Assembly: GCA_025454715.1 (NCBI GenBank)
Contig: JALONY010000028.1
Location: 1-9,545 of the forward strand
Source of the DNA: Anaerolineae bacterium
Lineage (GTDB): Bacteria > Chloroflexota > Anaerolineae > Aggregatilineales > Phototrophicaceae
Direction of reading: 5' to 3'
DNA length: 9,545 nt
Positions 7,072-9,545 of this stretch are shown one piece after another; position 1 is the stretch's first letter, and every line of letters starts with the position of its first letter. The translations under genes and the position numbers were made by a program. The notes under the pieces are model-generated. The model saw only the letters and a list, made by a program, of their open reading frames with translations, had not been told where the DNA came from and ran no database searches.

Positions 7072-7101
7072 ATTATAGTGCGTGTTCTTGGGGCGCGTCA
7101 A
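7072..7101 (-). promoter_or_regulatory. Strong sigma70-type promoter for the DUF4388 gene
   Basis: On the minus strand, -35 TTGACG (7101-7096, 5 of 6) and a perfect -10 TATAAT (7077-7072) are separated by 18 nt. Transcription would begin near 7065, leaving a leader of about 60 nt. The leader contains a GGCC-AAAAC-GGCC inverted repeat (7026-7038). This is the best promoter match I found in the window. It separates the DUF4388/GTPase region from the SDR gene. Confidence 0.72.
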
Positions 7102-7140
7102 CTTGCCCGCCCTTAACGCACCCGACGCTCAGAAACCCGC

Positions 7141-7884
7141 TCACCATTTCAGGTGCTCCCCACCGTTGACCGGCAGCAATGCCCCCGTGATGAAGTCCTC
7201 GCGCACCAGATAACCGACCGCCCGCGCCACGTCCTCGGCAGCGCCCGCCCGCCCCAACAACGTCAAGTCTTGCCCAATCTGCGCCCAGCGCGCCTCACTC
7301 ATGCCGGGGGGTGCCAAGACGGGCCCGGGCATCACCGCATTCACCCGTATTTCGGGCGCATAGGTCACGGCTGCCGTCTGGGTCAGCATCCACAAGGCCG
7401 ATTTGCTCACCCCGTGCGCCGCCCGCGCCGCCCACGGCCTCGAGACGCCCACATCGCAAATATTGACGATGCACCCGCCCTCGCCCTCGTTCTGGCGCAT
7501 CAGCGACGCACCCGCCTGCGTGCACAGCATCGGCCCCGTCAGGTTCACGTCCAGCGCGTTTTGCCACGTCTCCAACGAGGTCTCGTCCAAACGCCCCGCC
7601 GGAAAGACCGACGCGCTGTTGACCAGTACGTCCAGCCGCCCGAAATGGCGCATCACCGCGCCAAAGACCGCCTCGACGCCCTGCGCGGTGCTCACGTCGG
7701 CCTGTTGCGCCTCGGCAGCCACGCCCAAAGCGCGGATGTCGCGCACCGTCTCTTCGGGGGCGGTGCTGTTGTAATGCACCAACACGTTCATGCCGCGCCC
7801 CGCCAGCTCCAAGGCGATGGCTCGCCCGACGCGGTGCGCCGCACCCGTCACCACCGCCACCTTGCCGGTCAAATCGAGCTCCAT
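7141..7884 (-). CDS. Short-chain dehydrogenase/reductase, pteridine-reductase-like, catalytic Tyr replaced by His
   Basis: This 247-residue Rossmann-fold SDR has cofactor loop TGAAHRVG (13-20), HYNST (37-41), DV (63-64), NSAS (89-92), catalytic-type Asn114 (LDVNLTG) and NAVMPGPV (182-189). The TGxxxRxG loop and HYxxS suggest NADPH use and a pteridine-reductase (PTR1/FolM-like) relationship. PTR1 enzymes use an Asp-Tyr-Lys set with spacing D-x12-Y-x3-K. Here D144, position 157 and K161 keep that spacing, but position 157 is His (codon CAC at 7416-7414). No nearby Tyr could replace it; Y175 is too far. Activity is therefore uncertain. The start has a near-perfect AGGAGGT (7897-7891) with a 6-nt spacer. 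The gene lies immediately downstream of the oxidase terminator. Confidence 0.9.
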   Translation of the reverse strand: MELDLTGKVAVVTGAAHRVGRAIALELAGRGMNVLVHYNSTAPEETVRDIRALGVAAEAQQADVSTAQGVEAVFGAVMRHFGRLDVLVNSASVFPAGRLDETSLETWQNALDVNLTGPMLCTQAGASLMRQNEGEGGCIVNICDVGVSRPWAARAAHGVSKSALWMLTQTAAVTYAPEIRVNAVMPGPVLAPPGMSEARWAQIGQDLTLLGRAGAAEDVARAVGYLVREDFITGALLPVNGGEHLKW

Positions 7885-7910
7885 AGCCCTACCTCCTCAG
7901 ATGACCGCCA

Positions 7911-7943
7911 GACAACAAAAAAGGGGACGGCACAGCCGCCCCC
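7911..7943 (-). terminator. Rho-independent terminator of the cytochrome oxidase operon
   Basis: On the minus strand a 9-bp stem (7943-7935 pairing with 7931-7923, including one G-U pair) closes a 3-nt loop. It is followed at once by six T residues (7922-7917) and then GTTGTC. It lies 38 bp after the stop of the subunit IV gene and 14 bp before the SDR ribosome-binding site. This is the clearest intrinsic terminator in the window. Confidence 0.88.
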
Positions 7944-7980
7944 CGCGTGATTGGGTCGAAACCACGTCATTCGGTCGCGC

Positions 7981-8364
7981 TTAGTACGCGGCACCATACG
8001 GCGTGATGGTCAGGAACAGCAACGAGACCGTCACGATGAAGACCGGCACCAGCAACACCGCCGTGAAAATCTTGCTATCGGTCTTGAGGTGCATGTAGTA
8101 AATCACCACCAAGGCCGACTTGGCGATGGCGATGGCCAGCAACGCCACCACCTTCACCCAGCTGGTGAACACCTCGGCAATGATGATTTCGAACAACGTC
8201 AGGATGCCCAACACCCCGAAAATGACCGTATACAACGGGAACGGCAGGGTGCGCCCCATGATGGTCGTGGTCTCGGCCAAGATTTCGGCGTGGGCGTCAT
8301 CGTGGGCGTGCGCGTCTTGGTGCGCCGCCTCGGAGTGGTGCTGGCTGTGGCTGTGGTCGGTCAT
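7981..8364 (-). CDS. Cytochrome c oxidase subunit IV-type protein (prokaryotic COX4 family)
   Basis: This 127-residue protein has three predicted membrane helices (about 44-63, 70-91 and 100-120). The conserved end of helix 2, IYYMHLK (88-94), is typical of the prokaryotic subunit IV (CtaF/CoxD-like) of caa3-type haem-copper oxidases. Subunit IV is a small accessory part of the membrane oxidase complex thought to aid assembly or stability. It has no redox centres. The N-terminal 27 residues are unusually rich in His (8 residues, at 4, 6, 9, 10, 15, 19, 21 and 25) and Asp/Glu. The gene is last in the oxidase operon, 16 bp after subunit III, with a GGGGAG-type ribosome-binding site. A terminator follows its stop. 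Confidence 0.88.
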   Translation of the reverse strand: MTDHSHSQHHSEAAHQDAHAHDDAHAEILAETTTIMGRTLPFPLYTVIFGVLGILTLFEIIIAEVFTSWVKVVALLAIAIAKSALVVIYYMHLKTDSKIFTAVLLVPVFIVTVSLLFLTITPYGAAY

Positions 8365-8380
8365 GGTTGCTCGTCTCCCC

Positions 8381-9016
8381 TTAGACCAAGTAGAACAACG
8401 TGAAGATGATGATCCAGACCACGTCCACGAAGTGCCAGTACAGGCCGAACACCTCGACGCCGGTATAGCGCTTGCTGCTGAATGCGCCGCGGCGAGCGCG
8501 CTGCATCACCAACAGGCACCAAATCACCCCGACGAACACGTGCACGCCGTGGAAGAAGGTCGCGCTATAGAACCGCACGCCCAAGCCCGCGTATTCGCTG
8601 GCACTGCCCGCGAAGTCCAGCGTGATGCCGAGGTGCGCCAATTCGCGGTACTCGACGTATTGCAGCACCATGAACACCACGCCCAAAATCGCGGTGATGC
8701 CGAACCAACGCAGCAAGCCCGGCACGTTGTCGCGCATGATTTCGCGCAAGCCCATCACCATCGTCCAAGAGCTGGTGAGCAACAGGAACGTGTTGGCCGA
8801 GACCAGCACCACGCCCAGCGTGTCGTGCAGTTGCTTGACCATGTCGGGGAATTGGATGCGCCACAGCACGAAGCCGCCAATCAAGACCGCGAACAAGACC
8901 ACCTCGCTGGCCAAGTACAGCCACATGGCGAACTTGTAATTGTCGTGGCGGATGGCCTCTTCCTTGGGCGGCAACAACGCGGGTTGCTTCGATTCGTGGA
9001 GGGTAATTTCACTCAT
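8381..9016 (-). CDS. ctaE: Cytochrome c oxidase subunit III
   Basis: This 211-residue subunit III has five predicted helices (about 28-52, 68-90, 104-124, 148-171 and 190-210), which is the short form found in bacterial caa3-type oxidases. Family residues are present: MWLYLASEVVLFAVLIGGF (31-49) with Glu38, LQYVEY (118-123) with Glu122, FFHGVHVFVG (154-163) and the C-terminal YWHFVDVVWIIIF (193-205). It is part of the aerobic terminal oxidase that reduces oxygen to water in the cytoplasmic membrane. Subunit III has no metal sites and stabilises subunit I and its proton uptake. Ribosome-binding site GAGGTGAT lies about 6 nt from the ATG. The gene is 12 bp after the partial membrane protein gene and 16 bp before the subunit IV gene, indicating one operon. 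The catalytic subunits I and II would lie outside the window. Confidence 0.96.
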   Translation of the reverse strand: MSEITLHESKQPALLPPKEEAIRHDNYKFAMWLYLASEVVLFAVLIGGFVLWRIQFPDMVKQLHDTLGVVLVSANTFLLLTSSWTMVMGLREIMRDNVPGLLRWFGITAILGVVFMVLQYVEYRELAHLGITLDFAGSASEYAGLGVRFYSATFFHGVHVFVGVIWCLLVMQRARRGAFSSKRYTGVEVFGLYWHFVDVVWIIIFTLFYLV

Positions 9017-9028
9017 CTCACATCACCT

Positions 9029-9545
9029 CTACTTCTGACCCAAGAACGAGGGCAGGCCGCGCAACAACCACGCAACCCCACGCGCCACATACCCAATCGT
9101 CCACAACACGCGCTTGGTGTAGAAAATCAGGATGGGCAACAGCACCGCGTTGACCGCCGAAGCGACCGTGCGAATCGGCTCGCCCGGGATGATCCAACCG
9201 ACCAGCGCGTGCCAGAACAATTGATACAGCACGAGGCCGGTCACGATGGCGATGACCAAACGCCGCCAATCGAACGCAGGCTTGGCCACGGCAGCCGCCT
9301 CGGCACCGTCACCCGCCGTCAATAGACCGGCAGGGGTGGCCTCCGGCAAGGCGTTCAGCGGTTGGTTGCCGACCACCTTGGCGGTCTTCACCCCGCGGTT
9401 CAACGCGGTCAAGCCCTTGGCAATCAGCCACGCCGTGACCAACAGCGACCCCATCGTGAACACCACGAACAGGACGAACGCGACCAACTGGCTGACGACG
9501 ACCTCATCACCGTTGGGCAGCACGAAGGTGAAGTACCCGATCGTG
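9029..9545 (-). CDS. C-terminal part of an unidentified membrane protein in the oxidase operon (partial)
   Basis: The frame is open from the window edge to a TAG at 9031-9029, giving at least 171 residues. A GTG at 9523 could be a start but is preceded by in-frame sequence TIGYFTF, so the frame probably continues upstream. Counting from that GTG, hydrophobic segments lie at about 11-38, 87-112 and 118-157, the last followed by a basic, amphipathic tail. A soluble Ala/Gly/Pro-rich stretch (about 45-82) separates the first two. I see no haem or copper ligand motif and cannot place it in subunit I or II with confidence. It may be an accessory subunit or the end of a fused subunit. The 12-bp gap to subunit III implies cotranscription. 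Confidence 0.7.
   Translation of the reverse strand, partial: TIGYFTFVLPNGDEVVVSQLVAFVLFVVFTMGSLLVTAWLIAKGLTALNRGVKTAKVVGNQPLNALPEATPAGLLTAGDGAEAAAVAKPAFDWRRLVIAIVTGLVLYQLFWHALVGWIIPGEPIRTVASAVNAVLLPILIFYTKRVLWTIGYVARGVAWLLRGLPSFLGQK

Noticed and set aside
8120..9325. 401-codon plus-strand open frame antisense to the oxidase genes
   Set aside because: The translation is rich in His, Gln, Arg and Asp and has no recognisable domain. The opposite strand encodes clear subunit III and subunit IV proteins.

Overview
The window is a high-GC bacterial chromosome segment that looks like ordinary housekeeping and accessory sequence. I see no phage, transposon, CRISPR array, tRNA or rRNA. The best guess for the host is an aerobic or facultatively aerobic member of Chloroflexota (Anaerolineae-like). 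Two things suggest this: a small GTPase with the sequence style of the Chloroflexota ATP/GTP-binding protein family lies next to a DUF4388 (PATAN) protein, and there is a caa3-type oxidase cluster. This placement is inference and no marker gene settles it.

Layout from left to right: the first codons of an unidentified minus-strand gene (1-78) diverge from recJ (305-2035, plus strand), the only complete plus-strand gene. All other genes are on the minus strand. RecJ converges, across a 13-bp gap, on a two-gene unit: a left-handed beta-helix (hexapeptide) protein (4467-3142) followed by a membrane protein with two N-terminal zinc ribbons and a cysteine-rich C-terminal domain (3113-2049). Next come an alpha/beta hydrolase (5402-4581), a Ras/MglA-like GTPase (6001-5462) and a DUF4388 protein with a C-terminal winged helix (7005-6118). 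Then come a pteridine-reductase-like short-chain dehydrogenase (7884-7141) whose catalytic Tyr position holds His, and the end of a cytochrome c oxidase operon: a partial membrane protein (9545-9029), subunit III (9016-8381) and a subunit IV-type protein (8364-7981).

Transcription signals on the minus strand divide these genes into units. A strong rho-independent terminator (7943-7911) closes the oxidase operon directly in front of the SDR gene. A good sigma70-type promoter (7101-7072) precedes the DUF4388 gene, and another (6107-6079) precedes the GTPase and probably also serves the hydrolase. A weaker candidate -10 (4560-4555) and a 9-bp inverted repeat lie ahead of the beta-helix gene.

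The oxidase genes belong to terminal respiration. The DUF4388/GTPase pair resembles bacterial polarity or signalling modules built on MglA-type GTPases, but its function here is unknown. The items most worth a second look are the Tyr-to-His SDR, the zinc-ribbon/Cys-rich membrane protein coupled to the beta-helix gene, and the GTPase/DUF4388 module.
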